DNA of 64,000 bases from Pseudidiomarina gelatinasegens. Lineage in GTDB: Bacteria > Pseudomonadota > Gammaproteobacteria > Enterobacterales > Alteromonadaceae. The notes under the pieces were generated by a model. The model was not told the DNA's origin, searched no databases, and saw only the letters and a program-made list of their open reading frames with translations. Position numbers and translations under genes: made by a program. The stretch is from assembly GCF_004025325.1 (NCBI RefSeq), contig NZ_RSFE01000004.1:237678-301677 (forward strand), in the 5' to 3' direction. Below, piece after piece: positions 27,784-36,829 of this stretch (position 1 is its first letter; each line of letters opens with the position of its first letter).

Positions 27784-28182
27784 CCCTAGAATAAGTGCAT
27801 AGCGAGCGGCTTTACCGAGTGTTGTTAGTATTAAAAATACGCCAACGTGAAGCCGCATGATGCCAGCCAGCAGTGTAATCGGATCGCCCACCACCGGCAT
27901 CCACGCCAATAACAAGCTCCACTTCCCGTAGCGACTAAACCAGCGCTGGCCTTTTTCAAGTTGCGCCACAGACACAGGAAACCAGCGGCGATTTTGCCAA
28001 TGCAACGCGTAACGCCCCAGCGCATAGTTCACGCACGAACCTAGCGTGTTACCAAACGTTGCCACAGCCCAAAGCGCCATCATATCGTGGCCCTGCATTT
28101 GCAACGTAACCAGCAATACCTCGGACGAACCGGGTAACAAAGTTGCCGATAAAAATGCTGCCACAAAAAGTGTCATCAACAT
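27763..28182 (-). CDS. yqaA: YqaA family inner-membrane protein
   Basis: A 139-residue protein of the DedA/VTT-related YqaA family, with hydrophobic segments at about 1-20, 33-55, 92-108 and 112-135. The motifs FLSATLLPGSSEVLL, FGNTLGSCVNYALGR and MPVVGDPITLLAG are characteristic. Relatives of DedA flip lipids across the membrane; for YqaA this is unproven. It overlaps the end of the amidohydrolase gene by 21 bp, convergently. Confidence 0.92.
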   Translation of the reverse strand: MLMTLFVAAFLSATLLPGSSEVLLVTLQMQGHDMMALWAVATFGNTLGSCVNYALGRYALHWQNRRWFPVSVAQLEKGQRWFSRYGKWSLLLAWMPVVGDPITLLAGIMRLHVGVFLILTTLGKAARYALILGLLHGFS

Positions 28183-28312
28183 GGTTTAATCTCATTGCCA
28201 TACTTTTTGTATGGGCGCTATTAGAAATGGTCTTAAAGAAACCGAGTAATTTACCCAAAATACTGATCAAAACGACCTATACTGTAAAAAATTACTGCTA
28301 ACGAGGTTCGTC

Positions 28313-29707
28313 ATGTTCGAAACGTGGTTCTCTCAAGCCGACGCGATATTATTGGCACGTTTTCAGTTTGCCTTCACCATCGCATTTCATATTATCTTTC
28401 CAGCATTCACTATCGGTTTAGCCAGTTACCTTGCTGTGCTTGAAGGGTTGTTCCTAAAAACCCGTAACCCAGTGTACCAAAAGCTTTATCGCTACTGGCT
28501 GAAAATATTTGCCGTGGCGTTCGGTATGGGTGTGGTGTCTGGCATTGTTATGAGCTATCAGTTCGGCACCAACTGGTCGGTGTTTTCAGATAAAGCCGGC
28601 CCTGTTATCGGCCCGCTCATGGGTTATGAGGTGCTAACAGCGTTCTTTTTGGAAGCTGGTTTCCTGGGTGTCATGCTGTTTGGCATGAACAAAGTTGGTG
28701 AGCGCTTACATTACTTTGCAACCTTAATGGTTGCAGTGGGCACCGCCATCAGCGCCTTTTGGATTTTATCCGTGAACAGTTGGATGCAAACCCCAGCGGG
28801 CTTTGCCATGAATGAGCAAGGCCAATATGTCGTTACCAGCTGGATGGAAGCCATCTTCAACCCATCTTTCCCATACCGGCTTGCGCACATGCTCCTGGCC
28901 GCTTACTTAACAACGGCATTTGTGGTGGGTGCAGTGGGCGCCTGGCACTTGCTGAAAGATAAGAGCTCACAAGCGGCGCGCAAAATGTTCTCTATGGCAA
29001 TGTGGATGGCGTTGATTGTGGCGCCGTTACAAGTGTTTGTGGGTGACTTACACGGCCTGAACACACAAGAACACCAGCCAGCGAAAGTTGCTGCGATGGA
29101 GGGGCACTTTAAGTCTGAAGCTCAAGCGCCGCTATACTTATTCGGCTGGCCCAATGAAGAAGAAGCTAAAGTGGACTACGCCATAAAAATCCCAGGCTTA
29201 GCCAGTTTCATTTTAAAACACGATGTGAACGCGACAGTCACCGGCCTGGATGCTTTTCCGCGTGACGAGTGGCCGCCTGTGCCCATCGTGTTTTGGTCGT
29301 TTCGTATTATGGTTGGCATCGGCTTGCTGATGGTGTTCATTGGACTTTGGTCGGGCTATTTGAGGCTACGCAAGCAGCTTTACGATAGGCCGCTGTTGCA
29401 TCGCGCCGCAGTGCTGATGGGCCCGCTTGGTTTCGTTGCCGTTATAGCTGGTTGGGTTGTCACTGAAGTGGGTCGGCAACCTTGGGTGATTCATGGGCTG
29501 TTACGAACCAGTGATGCAGCATCGCCGATTGATGCGGTAGGTGTTGGTTCCAGTTTAGTTGCCTTTATTGTCGTTTACTTTTTAGTGTTCGGCGCTGGCA
29601 CCGTTTATATGCTCCGCAAAATGGCGGGTAATCCGGAATCGACGCATATTCCAAACTACGCCCGCGTGCCAATGGCCGCAGAGCGCCTTTATCACGAGGA
29701 GGGTTAA
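28313..29707 (+). CDS. cydA: Cytochrome bd-type quinol oxidase subunit I, short-Q-loop type
   Basis: Heme-bearing subunit of a terminal oxidase that reduces O2 with quinol in the inner membrane. Heme ligands are apparent: His in FTIAFHIIFPAF near residue 22, His in YRLAHMLLAAYL near 190. The EVGRQPWVIHGLLRTSDAAS segment near 390-410 is the quinol-side signature. At 464 residues it is shorter than enterobacterial CydA (about 520), because the Q loop is short, as in cyanide-insensitive CioA. GAGG precedes the ATG. First gene of a three-gene operon. Confidence 0.93.
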   Translation: MFETWFSQADAILLARFQFAFTIAFHIIFPAFTIGLASYLAVLEGLFLKTRNPVYQKLYRYWLKIFAVAFGMGVVSGIVMSYQFGTNWSVFSDKAGPVIGPLMGYEVLTAFFLEAGFLGVMLFGMNKVGERLHYFATLMVAVGTAISAFWILSVNSWMQTPAGFAMNEQGQYVVTSWMEAIFNPSFPYRLAHMLLAAYLTTAFVVGAVGAWHLLKDKSSQAARKMFSMAMWMALIVAPLQVFVGDLHGLNTQEHQPAKVAAMEGHFKSEAQAPLYLFGWPNEEEAKVDYAIKIPGLASFILKHDVNATVTGLDAFPRDEWPPVPIVFWSFRIMVGIGLLMVFIGLWSGYLRLRKQLYDRPLLHRAAVLMGPLGFVAVIAGWVVTEVGRQPWVIHGLLRTSDAASPIDAVGVGSSLVAFIVVYFLVFGAGTVYMLRKMAGNPESTHIPNYARVPMAAERLYHEEG

Positions 29708-29710
29708 CGT

Positions 29711-30712
29711 ATGGATTACGCACTGATTTGGGCAATTCTTATTGCTGTTTCGGTATTTGCTTATGTTGCTTTGGACGGCTTCGATCTGGGTATGGGCATA
29801 TTGTTCCCATGGATTAAAGAAGAAACGTACCGCGATCGCATGGTGAATAGTGTTGCCCCCGTTTGGGATGGCAACGAAACCTGGTTAGTTCTTGGCGGTG
29901 GCGGCTTACTCGCCGTGTTCCCATTGGCGTATTCGGTATTAATGCCGGCGCTCTATATGCCAGTAATTGCCATGCTGCTGGGGCTCATATTTCGTGGTGT
30001 GGCCTTTGAGTTTAGGTTTAAAAGCAAAGCCAACAAACACTGGTGGGATCGTGCCTTCATGCTTGGCTCTATGGTTGCAGCCTTTAGCCAAGGCGTGATG
30101 CTTGGCGCCATGTTGCAAGGTATTGAGGTAACCGACCGTGCTTATTCTGGCGGGTGGTTTGACTGGCTGAGCCCCTTTACTATTTTTGCTGGCCTGTCTG
30201 TGTGCGTCGGTTACGCTTTGTTGGGTGCAAGCTGGCTGGTCATGAAAACTGATGGGCCATTGCAACAACGCGCATACGAATACGGTCGTAACAGCGGAAT
30301 TCTGCTGATCATGGCCATTGCAGCGGCCAGCGTGTATTTAGTTTCGTCGTTCGAGAACGTTGCCGAACGCTGGTTAACCTGGCCGGGCTCAGCGGCACTG
30401 TGGCTGGTTCCTTTTGTGTTAGCTATTGTCGGTGGCGGTTTACTCACCTCACTCACAAAACAACAAGAAGGCCGGCCTTATTTGTGGGCGTTGGGTGTGT
30501 TCTTGATTGCATTCGTAGGCTTTGGCGCCAGCATTTTCCCGTACCTTATTCCCTTTGAAATCAGCATTTGGGAAGCAGCTGCACCTGACAATAGCTTGGC
30601 ATTCTTGCTGGTTGGTGCGGTGATTCTCTTACCAATAATTTTCGCTTATACGGGCTACACCTACTGGGTATTTCGTGGCAAAGTAAGTGAAGATAGTGGC
30701 TATCATGAGTAA
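29711..30712 (+). CDS. cydB: Cytochrome bd-type quinol oxidase subunit II
   Basis: Partner of CydA, 333 residues with eight or nine membrane segments. The N-terminus has the conserved YVALDGFDLGMGILFPW, and residues around 50 read PVWDGNETWLVLGGGGL, both diagnostic. It starts three bases after the cydA stop and ends in a 8-bp overlap with the next small gene, so the three are translated together. Confidence 0.95.
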   Translation: MDYALIWAILIAVSVFAYVALDGFDLGMGILFPWIKEETYRDRMVNSVAPVWDGNETWLVLGGGGLLAVFPLAYSVLMPALYMPVIAMLLGLIFRGVAFEFRFKSKANKHWWDRAFMLGSMVAAFSQGVMLGAMLQGIEVTDRAYSGGWFDWLSPFTIFAGLSVCVGYALLGASWLVMKTDGPLQQRAYEYGRNSGILLIMAIAAASVYLVSSFENVAERWLTWPGSAALWLVPFVLAIVGGGLLTSLTKQQEGRPYLWALGVFLIAFVGFGASIFPYLIPFEISIWEAAAPDNSLAFLLVGAVILLPIIFAYTGYTYWVFRGKVSEDSGYHE

Positions 30713-30812
30713 TTCGACATGGCGACGTTGGCTATGGTTTGTCGGATTATGGGCCGCCGGCGTGCTGTGCGTGACTTTAGTGGGTTTGTTGATACGTGCA
30801 GTGATTATGTAA
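30705..30812 (+). CDS. DUF2474 small membrane protein of the cytochrome bd operon
   Basis: A 35-residue peptide, MSNSTWRRWLWFVGLWAAGV and onward, with basic N-terminus and one membrane helix ending LVGLLIRAVIM. It overlaps the cydB 3' end by 8 bp. Peptides of this kind (DUF2474) follow CioAB-type oxidases, filling the place CydX holds in enterobacteria, and probably stabilise the complex. It is too short for routine ORF calling but fits family, place and translation coupling. Confidence 0.88.
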   Translation: MSNSTWRRWLWFVGLWAAGVLCVTLVGLLIRAVIM

Positions 30813-30833
30813 TGCGAACCGGAAGATTTAACA

Positions 30834-31916
30834 ATGTTCAAACTCATGCAAATTGGAATTGCGGTAGCTGTATTGTTGTTAAGTGGGTGTGGCGGCAGCT
30901 CGTCTGATAGTAATCCACCCGACGGCGGCGAACCGCCCGTATCAAATAAATTAGAAACTGTGCTAAGCGGTGATTATACCGTCGAATATATCCGGCAAGA
31001 CGGTAGCGCCCAAATAGCGGGAACTACCGCAGGTGTGTACTGGCGCGCAGATACCAGCGCTGATTGGCAGTTACGCTCGCCCACAACCACCGCGGTAACT
31101 GGCATTATTGTGCTGAGTGAAGGCCACTATTTGATGGCTACTGAACCGACAAGCGGTGATGCAAGCGAGCCGTACCTGCTATTTAGGAGTCAGGACAATG
31201 GCGCAACGTGGGAACCGATAACACACAATTTTGGCCGCGAGTTTAACACTAGAATATTTAACCTCGCCTATGATCATCGCACCGATCAGGTTTATGCGGT
31301 GGGTAACGCAGCAGTCGCTGTGGCAAGTCCAGCCGTCGAAGACTGGCAACTTGTAACAGGCAGCTGGGACGCGTTTGCTGCTGGCCTGCACCTGCTACTC
31401 GTTGATGACGTAAATCAAAGCGTCTGGTTTGGTGGGCAAGGCCCCATTGAAAACGGCTATTTCGGTCGGTATGACCAAACAACTGAAAATATCACCGAAT
31501 GGCATGACCTATTACCCCGCCCTTCAACGTATGTAGATGGACTGATTCACCCCTTAGATACTTCAACAGTAATTCTCGGTGGTGAAGGCGGCATTGTGCT
31601 GAGCACCGACTATGGTGAAACCTGGAGCACACCCATGGGGGACGTTAACTACCGGTTTTACCGAGATATTGTTAGCACGGATGCGGGTATTTTATACACA
31701 GCAGGTTACGATAAGTTAAGCGCCGAGCAACCTCTGATCATTGAATGCAGTATCGACAATGGTCAAACATGGCTAAAGCATGACTTCTCACATGAAACGT
31801 CGCGTGGCGGCGTGCGTAGTCTCATGCTTGTATCCGATGGCGATCGCGAACTGCTTTATTTAGGTTTGCGTGACAATGGTATCAAGGCTATCGCGCTAAA
31901 CGATTTAGATTGCTGA
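30834..31916 (+). CDS. Lipoprotein with Asp-box (BNR) repeats
   Basis: A 360-residue lipoprotein: lipobox LSGC, then a GGSSSDSNPPDGGEPP linker. The mature part carries at least three Asp-box motifs, S-x-D-x-G-x-T-W type: SQDNGATWEPI, STDYGETWSTP and SIDNGQTWLKH, as found on beta-propeller folds of sialidases and Ycf48/HCF136-like assembly factors. It follows the oxidase operon by 21 bp after the DUF2474 stop and may be co-transcribed. No catalytic sialidase residues (RIP motif) are seen, so a binding or assembly role is more likely than glycosidase activity. Confidence 0.82.
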   Translation: MFKLMQIGIAVAVLLLSGCGGSSSDSNPPDGGEPPVSNKLETVLSGDYTVEYIRQDGSAQIAGTTAGVYWRADTSADWQLRSPTTTAVTGIIVLSEGHYLMATEPTSGDASEPYLLFRSQDNGATWEPITHNFGREFNTRIFNLAYDHRTDQVYAVGNAAVAVASPAVEDWQLVTGSWDAFAAGLHLLLVDDVNQSVWFGGQGPIENGYFGRYDQTTENITEWHDLLPRPSTYVDGLIHPLDTSTVILGGEGGIVLSTDYGETWSTPMGDVNYRFYRDIVSTDAGILYTAGYDKLSAEQPLIIECSIDNGQTWLKHDFSHETSRGGVRSLMLVSDGDRELLYLGLRDNGIKAIALNDLDC

Positions 31917-31939
31917 CAAGAGGCACGGCCGAGCAACAC

Positions 31940-33085
31940 ATGTACATTCATCTGCCAACTGTGATCATTACGACCATTTTGCTCAACCTGCTGTTGGGCG
32001 CAGCCATGTTTGTTATCTTCAATGCTTTAAAATCACAGAAGAGCTTTCGCACCTGGGGCATCGCGTGCTTTGTTTTCGCTATAGCAAATATTTTGGCAGG
32101 GCTTCGGTTTTCTTTGGATGCGCCTTGGTTGACGGTTTTTGTTGCTGACTTGCTCATTATTCTGGTGCCCTTGCTAGCTTTGCATGGCCTACGCCAATAT
32201 CAACTGCAACGCTCGGTATCAAACCGCTGGACAGCGCGCATCATGATTATCAGCGCGGTGCCATTATATTTTTTGTACCAAAATCCACTGCAAGCACAAG
32301 TGCTGACAGCATCCATTTGCGCCGCATTGTACATCTACTCCGGTGCCTACGTTCAAACCATTAAGCCAACCCCTAAATTTACCCGCCGAGCCTTGTCGGT
32401 TTTATTTCTCGTTCATGGCGTTTTACTGTTCGCTACGGCCGTTGTGGTTGCGATTGAGTCAAAGGCGTCACTGGTTATCAGCAGTGAGCAGCTCATTACG
32501 GTGCTATTAATTGCACACCTGCTGCTTACCACCGCGACCACAGTATTGTTCCCTGTATTCGTGTTTTCCCTGAACGAGCGCCGGCTACTTGAAGTGGTTA
32601 ACATTGACGAACTCACGCAACTGTTTAACCGCCGCGGGTTCTTCGAGTTAGGCAGTGAGTTATTAGTTAAAAACCAGGCGCAAGCGCGGCCTTCGTGCGT
32701 CCTTATGCTTGATTTAGACAGGTTTAAGTCGATTAATGATCGCTACGGCCACGCCGCCGGTGACGCTTGTTTGCGCGATGTGGCCCGTATTATTCGCAAG
32801 CACATGCGCGAGCATGATATTGCCGCACGAATTGGTGGTGAAGAGTTTGCAATTGCCTTGGCCGATGTAGACCGCATGCAAGCCGAACAAGTGAGCCGCA
32901 GGCTCGTTGAACGCGTGGCGCAGCAAGCCTTTGAGTTTGAAGGTGAACGTATTGATTTAACGGTTAGTGTTGGCGGCATTGTCACCACCGCCAACCAGCG
33001 CGATTTAAGCGAGCTTCTCAATGATGCGGATTCTGCACTTTACGAAGCAAAATCCAGCGGTCGCAATCAATTCCGCTTCGTTTAA
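31940..33085 (+). CDS. Membrane-bound diguanylate cyclase (GGEEF)
   Basis: A 381-residue protein with about six N-terminal membrane segments (residues 8-190) and a C-terminal GGDEF domain (about 215-375). The active site is ARIGGEEFAI and the product-inhibition site REHD lies five residues before it, so cyclase activity with feedback control is expected. The ATG at 31940 (MYIHLPTVII) is preferred to a TTG at 31910 which overlaps the preceding gene. No known sensory domain is recognisable in the membrane part. Confidence 0.9.
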   Translation: MYIHLPTVIITTILLNLLLGAAMFVIFNALKSQKSFRTWGIACFVFAIANILAGLRFSLDAPWLTVFVADLLIILVPLLALHGLRQYQLQRSVSNRWTARIMIISAVPLYFLYQNPLQAQVLTASICAALYIYSGAYVQTIKPTPKFTRRALSVLFLVHGVLLFATAVVVAIESKASLVISSEQLITVLLIAHLLLTTATTVLFPVFVFSLNERRLLEVVNIDELTQLFNRRGFFELGSELLVKNQAQARPSCVLMLDLDRFKSINDRYGHAAGDACLRDVARIIRKHMREHDIAARIGGEEFAIALADVDRMQAEQVSRRLVERVAQQAFEFEGERIDLTVSVGGIVTTANQRDLSELLNDADSALYEAKSSGRNQFRFV

Positions 33086-33173
33086 TCGCAACACTAGGGC
33101 CGTTTGCACTAGACAATGAACGCGATTTTACCTAGAATCCCCGCCTGCTTATTCATAAGCACTTTCCCAATTA

Positions 33174-33250
<77 letters not shown>

Positions 33251-33297
33251 TTTTTAATGGTTCGTAGAGAAGTAGTGCTTGCTAACTAAATATTTTA

Positions 33298-33327
33298 TGG
33301 GACCAAAATGGGACCATCTTGGGACCA
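33298..33327 (+). repeat. Three phased TGGGACCA repeats, probable integrase arm sites
   Basis: TGGGACCA occurs at 33298, 33309 and 33320, an exact 11-bp spacing (about one helical turn), beginning 48 bp after the tRNA end. Phased direct repeats at this place are typical of arm-type binding sites for island integrases. Confidence 0.65.
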
Positions 33328-33442
33328 AGCCATTATAAAATAAATATCTATTATAAAATTCTGACTCTTAGCTCAATCAAGCCGATAATACAGAGATACC
33401 TTTCGATTCGATAAGGCAAGTAACACTATCGTTTTTTGTCGT

Positions 33443-33811
33443 TTATATCTGAAAAGGAACTGATGAATTTGAGTCTACATCCAGGGCACGATGAAGCATT
33501 TTATGTATTTTGAAATGGCTCGAACGCTTAACCTCGCCTTTACTTACACTAGCTTGATCGATGTGTGACCACAAAAAAGTGTCTAATGAGCTAATTTTTA
33601 GTCCCACGGCCCCCACTTTGTATAGGCATTGAAGAACAACATACAAGACATCGGCTTCTTTTGTCCCTTTCCGCTCAAAATATGCATGAACTGATCTAAC
33701 ACACGGGTCATAGTTCTTAATTTCACTCAGAGTAATCATAAGCTCGTTCAATCTTTCTTGATTAATTGCGGATCGAGTAAACTGCGACGGAAGTCCTCTC
33801 AGAATTTCAAC
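33443..33811 (-). pseudogene. C-terminal part of an unknown protein, cut by an IS
   Basis: The frame runs from the IS edge at 33811 to a stop at 33443, so about 122 C-terminal residues remain (VEILRGLPSQFT at the break, ending SNSSVPFQI). An internal ATG at 33751 could give 102 residues but is unlikely to be the true start, as coding continues upstream. The end, LYKVGAVGLKISSLDTFLWS followed by HKMLHRALDV, resembles the helical C-terminus of some defence-associated P-loop ATPases, but I am not sure of this. The missing N-terminal part is not found elsewhere in the window. Confidence 0.5.
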
Positions 33812-33852
33812 TGTAAATATCCCATTTCTAACACAGTCATCTCGTAGAGTAT

Positions 33853-34662
33853 TTATGCCGCATTTCGGTACTCGAATGGTGTCATGTCATTGAGTGAATC
33901 GTGCGGTCGTTCGTTGTTGTATAGCTCAATCCAATCTTCGGTTATTTGCTTCACTTCGTTCAGGTTGTTGAAGATGTAGCAATCGAGTACATCATCACGA
34001 TAAGTTCGGTTAAATCGTTCAATGTAGGCGTTTTGATATGGGCAACCAGGTTTAATGTAATCAATCATAATGTCATGTGCTCTTGCCCAATTTACAAACA
34101 CTTCCGAGGTGAATTCGCTGCCATTATCAACCCGAATTTTCTCAGGGTAACCATGCCACTCAGCAAGTTGGTCAAGATAGCGTATGACGCGCAACGACGG
34201 CATGCTGGTTGCAATATCAATACCTAAAACTTCGCGATTAAAGTCGTCAATCACGTTAAATGTGCGGAACCTGACTTTGTTGTGCAAGCTGTCACTCATA
34301 AAGTCCATTGACCAAGACTTACCCAATGCATTCGGTGCAGCCAATGGCTCTGGGTTGCGGTTTGGCAATCGCTTTTTACCTTTGCGACGCAGGTTCAGTT
34401 TTAGCTCAGTATAAACGCGATAAACACGCTTGTGGTTCCAGCGGTGGCCTAGCTTACGAAGGCGTTTGAAGCATTTTGGGAACCCCCAACGATGATGTCT
34501 TTCAATTAACGCATTCAAGGCATCAATGATTTCATCATCATCGTTCAATTTCGGCTCGTAATAGTATGCAGTACGGCTGATGCCGACTACATCACAGCAC
34601 TTTACAACGCTTGCGTCATACTGCACCTGTAACTCGCGTGCCCAGACTTTCCGTTCTGCCAC
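33853..34662 (-). CDS. IS3-family transposase OrfB (DDE catalytic domain)
   Basis: The catalytic half of the transposase, 269 residues if read alone from the GTG at 34662. HTH_21-like region then an integrase core: Asp in SWSMDFMSDSL, Asp in IRVDNGSEF and Glu in AYIERFNRTYR form the DDE triad, all present. Normally made as an OrfAB fusion by -1 slippage at the AAAAAAC string at the end of orfA; reading back one base there gives HKKPLAPVAERKVW, which joins the two frames without a stop. Confidence 0.92.
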   Translation of the reverse strand: MAERKVWARELQVQYDASVVKCCDVVGISRTAYYYEPKLNDDDEIIDALNALIERHHRWGFPKCFKRLRKLGHRWNHKRVYRVYTELKLNLRRKGKKRLPNRNPEPLAAPNALGKSWSMDFMSDSLHNKVRFRTFNVIDDFNREVLGIDIATSMPSLRVIRYLDQLAEWHGYPEKIRVDNGSEFTSEVFVNWARAHDIMIDYIKPGCPYQNAYIERFNRTYRDDVLDCYIFNNLNEVKQITEDWIELYNNERPHDSLNDMTPFEYRNAA

Positions 34663-34667
34663 AGGCG

Positions 34668-34928
34668 CTAAAGGTTTTTTATGATGTCTTCTTGCATCTG
34701 TGACTTGAGGCTCAACTCAGCATACATCTGCTTAAGTCGACGGTTCTCTTCTTCCAGTTCTTTTAAGCGGCGCACATCAGACGCTTCCATGCCGCCGTAT
34801 TTTTCGCGCCACTTGTAAAACGTTGAATTACCGATACCGTACTTACGGCAGATATCTTTCACCGGCATACCGGCCTCGGCTTCTTTTAAAATCGCCACAA
34901 TTTGGCTTTCAGTCATGCGTTTGCTCAT
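34668..34928 (-). CDS. IS3-family transposase OrfA (helix-turn-helix)
   Basis: An 86-residue DNA-binding part: MSKRMTESQIVAILKEAEAG then a helix-turn-helix and a leucine-zipper-like tail (LKELEEENRRLKQMYAEL). AAAGGAG precedes the ATG by seven bases. It ends six bases before the separate OrfB start, with the frameshift string in between. The sequence places the element in the IS407 group. Confidence 0.92.
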   Translation of the reverse strand: MSKRMTESQIVAILKEAEAGMPVKDICRKYGIGNSTFYKWREKYGGMEASDVRRLKELEEENRRLKQMYAELSLKSQMQEDIIKNL

Positions 34929-34999
34929 CGTAAAACTCCTTTGCTTTAGTTTAAAAGAAATTCTACGAGCGAGCTGTATTATTTTACGGGGTAGTTACA

Positions 35000-35140
35000 G
35001 CCGCCCGGAGCGCTGGTCAGGCAACACAAGAAACTGGACGCCCGTTGGTGACGTTGCGCTGAATCCCTCCAATGTTGAGGAAATTAAGCGTAATACGGCG
35101 GTTGCTTAAAACAGTTTTTTTGGACAACTCGGTTGAAAAA
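35000..35140 (+). pseudogene. 3' end of a second IS3-type transposase with right inverted repeat
   Basis: Starts at the IS border with PPERWSGNTRNWTPVG and ends VEEIKRNTAVA and stop at 35109; this is the usual C-terminus of long OrfB transposases of one IS3 branch. The next bases TGGACAACTCGGTTGAAA match, in reverse, 15 of 18 bases of the left end of the element at 35153. So it is the right end of the same IS type as the two left-end fragments that follow. Confidence 0.65.
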
Positions 35141-35145
35141 CACCG

Positions 35146-35879
35146 CCCACTATGTCAACCTTGTTGTCCAGTTGGCAATTTCGCCATTAGTTAATAAACA
35201 GTGGGCGGCATAGGTTCATGTATGCCACGTTATTCTGAAGAGCGTAAAGCTGCAACGCTCAAAAAATTATTACCGCCACAGAGTCGTTCTGTAAATTCTG
35301 TGGCTGATGAGGATGGGATCAGTCCGCAAACCTTGTATCATTGGTTAAAACAATGTCGTGAGCAAGGAGTTGCAGTGCCCGGACATCAAAAACAGGCTGA
35401 CCAATGGTCCGCTGAAGACAAGTTAGCCATCGTTATCGAAACCGCCGGCTTATCGGAAGCCGAACTGTCGGCTTATTGCCGTGAAAAAGGGTTATTTACC
35501 GCGCAGGTCAAACAGTGGCGTACCGATTGCCTGCAGGGCTTTGGCCGCACTGCTGACAGTGAGCGCCAGGTAAAACAAGAGCGTAAAAAAACGACCAAAG
35601 AAATCAAAAAGCTTAAAGCCGAGGTTCGCCGCAAAGATAAAGCGTTGGCCGAGACCAGTGCCCTGTTGGTGCTTTCAAAAAAGCTCGAAGCCTTATACGG
35701 GGACGAACCGGACAACGAGGACGACTAACGCCGCAAAGCGAGCGTATAAGGCTACTCGATTACTTTAACGAAGCGGTTAATAACGGCGCATCCCGCCATC
35801 AGGCAGCGCATGTTATGTGCATAAGCCAACGCACGTTAAAGCGCTGGGCTAACAATCCGACGCCGGATAAACGGCCCCC
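35146..35879 (+). mobile_element. IS3-type element, left fragment, copy 1
   Basis: Matches 37158-37891 almost base for base (differences near 35383, 35503 and 35743), then diverges abruptly after CGGATAAACGGCC. It contains the entire orfA and the first 20 codons of orfB. The inverted repeat begins TGTCAACCTTGTTGTCCA at 35153. Confidence 0.82.
35222..35728 (+). CDS. IS3-type transposase OrfA, copy 1
   Basis: About 168 residues from the ATG at 35222 (MPRYSEERKAATLKKLLPP); the frame is also open from 35201, where MGGIGSC would be added. A helix-turn-helix (VADEDGISPQTLYHWLKQC) is followed by a long basic coiled coil (QVKQERKKTTKEIKKLKAEV). Differs from copy 2 at one residue, Ala versus Glu in FTAQVKQW. 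Complete, but its orfB is lost, so it cannot transpose alone. Confidence 0.82.
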   Translation: MPRYSEERKAATLKKLLPPQSRSVNSVADEDGISPQTLYHWLKQCREQGVAVPGHQKQADQWSAEDKLAIVIETAGLSEAELSAYCREKGLFTAQVKQWRTDCLQGFGRTADSERQVKQERKKTTKEIKKLKAEVRRKDKALAETSALLVLSKKLEALYGDEPDNEDD

Positions 35880-36330
35880 TGCAACTATACCTAACCCCGA
35901 TTCATTTATTTCAAGTAAGCCTATAAATATCACAAAAGCCTACATTTTTTCTCTCACCACTTATCAGTCAATTCAAGAATTTGAAGGCAAAAGATTAGCT
36001 ATTCGTCGAGGGCTATCTATTGGAAATATTAGAAAAAAATTTAATGCACAATATATAAATATTGACTCTGATACGGCTTTAATTAAGTTTTTACATAAAA
36101 ATAGAACGGATGGAATTATTGCGTACATAGCAGATATAAATTCAGCGTACAAAGCTCTAGAGTTGCCTCTAGATTATTACAATCAAGAGAATCCAATTCA
36201 TGCATCTTTGGACGCTTTTGTCTGTCACAAAACCGAAATAAACGATAAAAAAATGAAAGAGATTAATAAAAAGATAAAAGAACTAAGCTCATCCGGAAAA
36301 CTTAGTTCTTTATTAAAGTCAGTTAAATAG
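35815..36330 (+). pseudogene. Chimeric ORF: OrfB start fused to a solute-binding-protein C-terminus
   Basis: The first 20 codons (MCISQRTLKRWANNPTPDKR) are identical to the start of OrfB in copy 2. After 35879 the sequence becomes very AT-rich and encodes about 150 residues resembling the second lobe of a family 3 periplasmic solute-binding protein: EFEGKRLAIRRGLSIGN, then DGIIAYIAD, then a helical end KKIKELSSSGKLSSLL. The fusion keeps the frame by chance or selection. No signal peptide remains, so export and binding function are lost. Confidence 0.7.
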
Positions 36331-36332
36331 CT

Positions 36333-36800
36333 TTATTTCCTATTTCTACTAGAAGAATGGGTATGAAGCACTTTCCAATCACCATCTACTTTCTTAAATA
36401 GAAACGTTTGGAAGCCTGTTTTATCGAAGGTTTTTCCTGATTTTCTCACCTCACCCTTTACCGCTGTATCGGCAAGCGCCCAAGCAAACTCATCTTCAAT
36501 ATGAATTTGGATATTGGAGAAATCCAAGTTCAAGAAAACCAATGCGTCTTTTTCTGGTTCAACGTGGTGCTCTACTAAATCTGTTAAACCAACATTTTGA
36601 CCGCCCGACTCAAAATACCTTGCTCCTTTGAAATCAAGAAAGTGCTTGCGAAAAGGCTTACCATCGCCATTTTCCCAACCATATTTAATTTGATGAATGA
36701 TGTGAGTAATTTGCTTCTCGTCATTCATATGGCTTTTATCATGTGCATTCGAAGAAAATGCCAGCATACACAACATCGTTATTGCTACAAATTTAGTCAT
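36333..36800 (-). CDS. Exported NTF2-like (SnoaL/DUF4440-type) protein
   Basis: A 155-residue protein with Sec signal peptide ([20 protein letters not shown]). The ATG at 36800 has GGAGA six bases upstream; the upstream start at 36863 is not needed. The mature part is an NTF2-like cone: helices [20 protein letters not shown], then beta strands with [21 protein letters not shown]. It lies tail-to-head with a second, truncated NTF2-like gene. Such pairs occur beside copper resistance genes, but their role is not known. Confidence 0.75.
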   Translation of the reverse strand: MTKFVAITMLCMLAFSSNAHDKSHMNDEKQITHIIHQIKYGWENGDGKPFRKHFLDFKGARYFESGGQNVGLTDLVEHHVEPEKDALVFLNLDFSNIQIHIEDEFAWALADTAVKGEVRKSGKTFDKTGFQTFLFKKVDGDWKVLHTHSSSRNRK

Positions 36801-36829
36801 TTGTTGTTCTCCGTTGTTTGACCAATAAA

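Larger units (their letters stand above)
33812..34999 (-). mobile_element. IS3-family element, IS407 group, complete
   Basis: A 1188-bp element with imperfect terminal inverted repeats of about 38 bp: TGTAAATATCCC at the left and TGTAACTACCCC (reverse strand) at the right, with shared CTCGTAGA further in. It carries orfA and orfB. The 3 bp on either side (AAC and GCC) differ, so there is no target-site duplication; this fits a deletion by recombination between two copies. A partial second copy is at 41918-42417. Confidence 0.87.
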
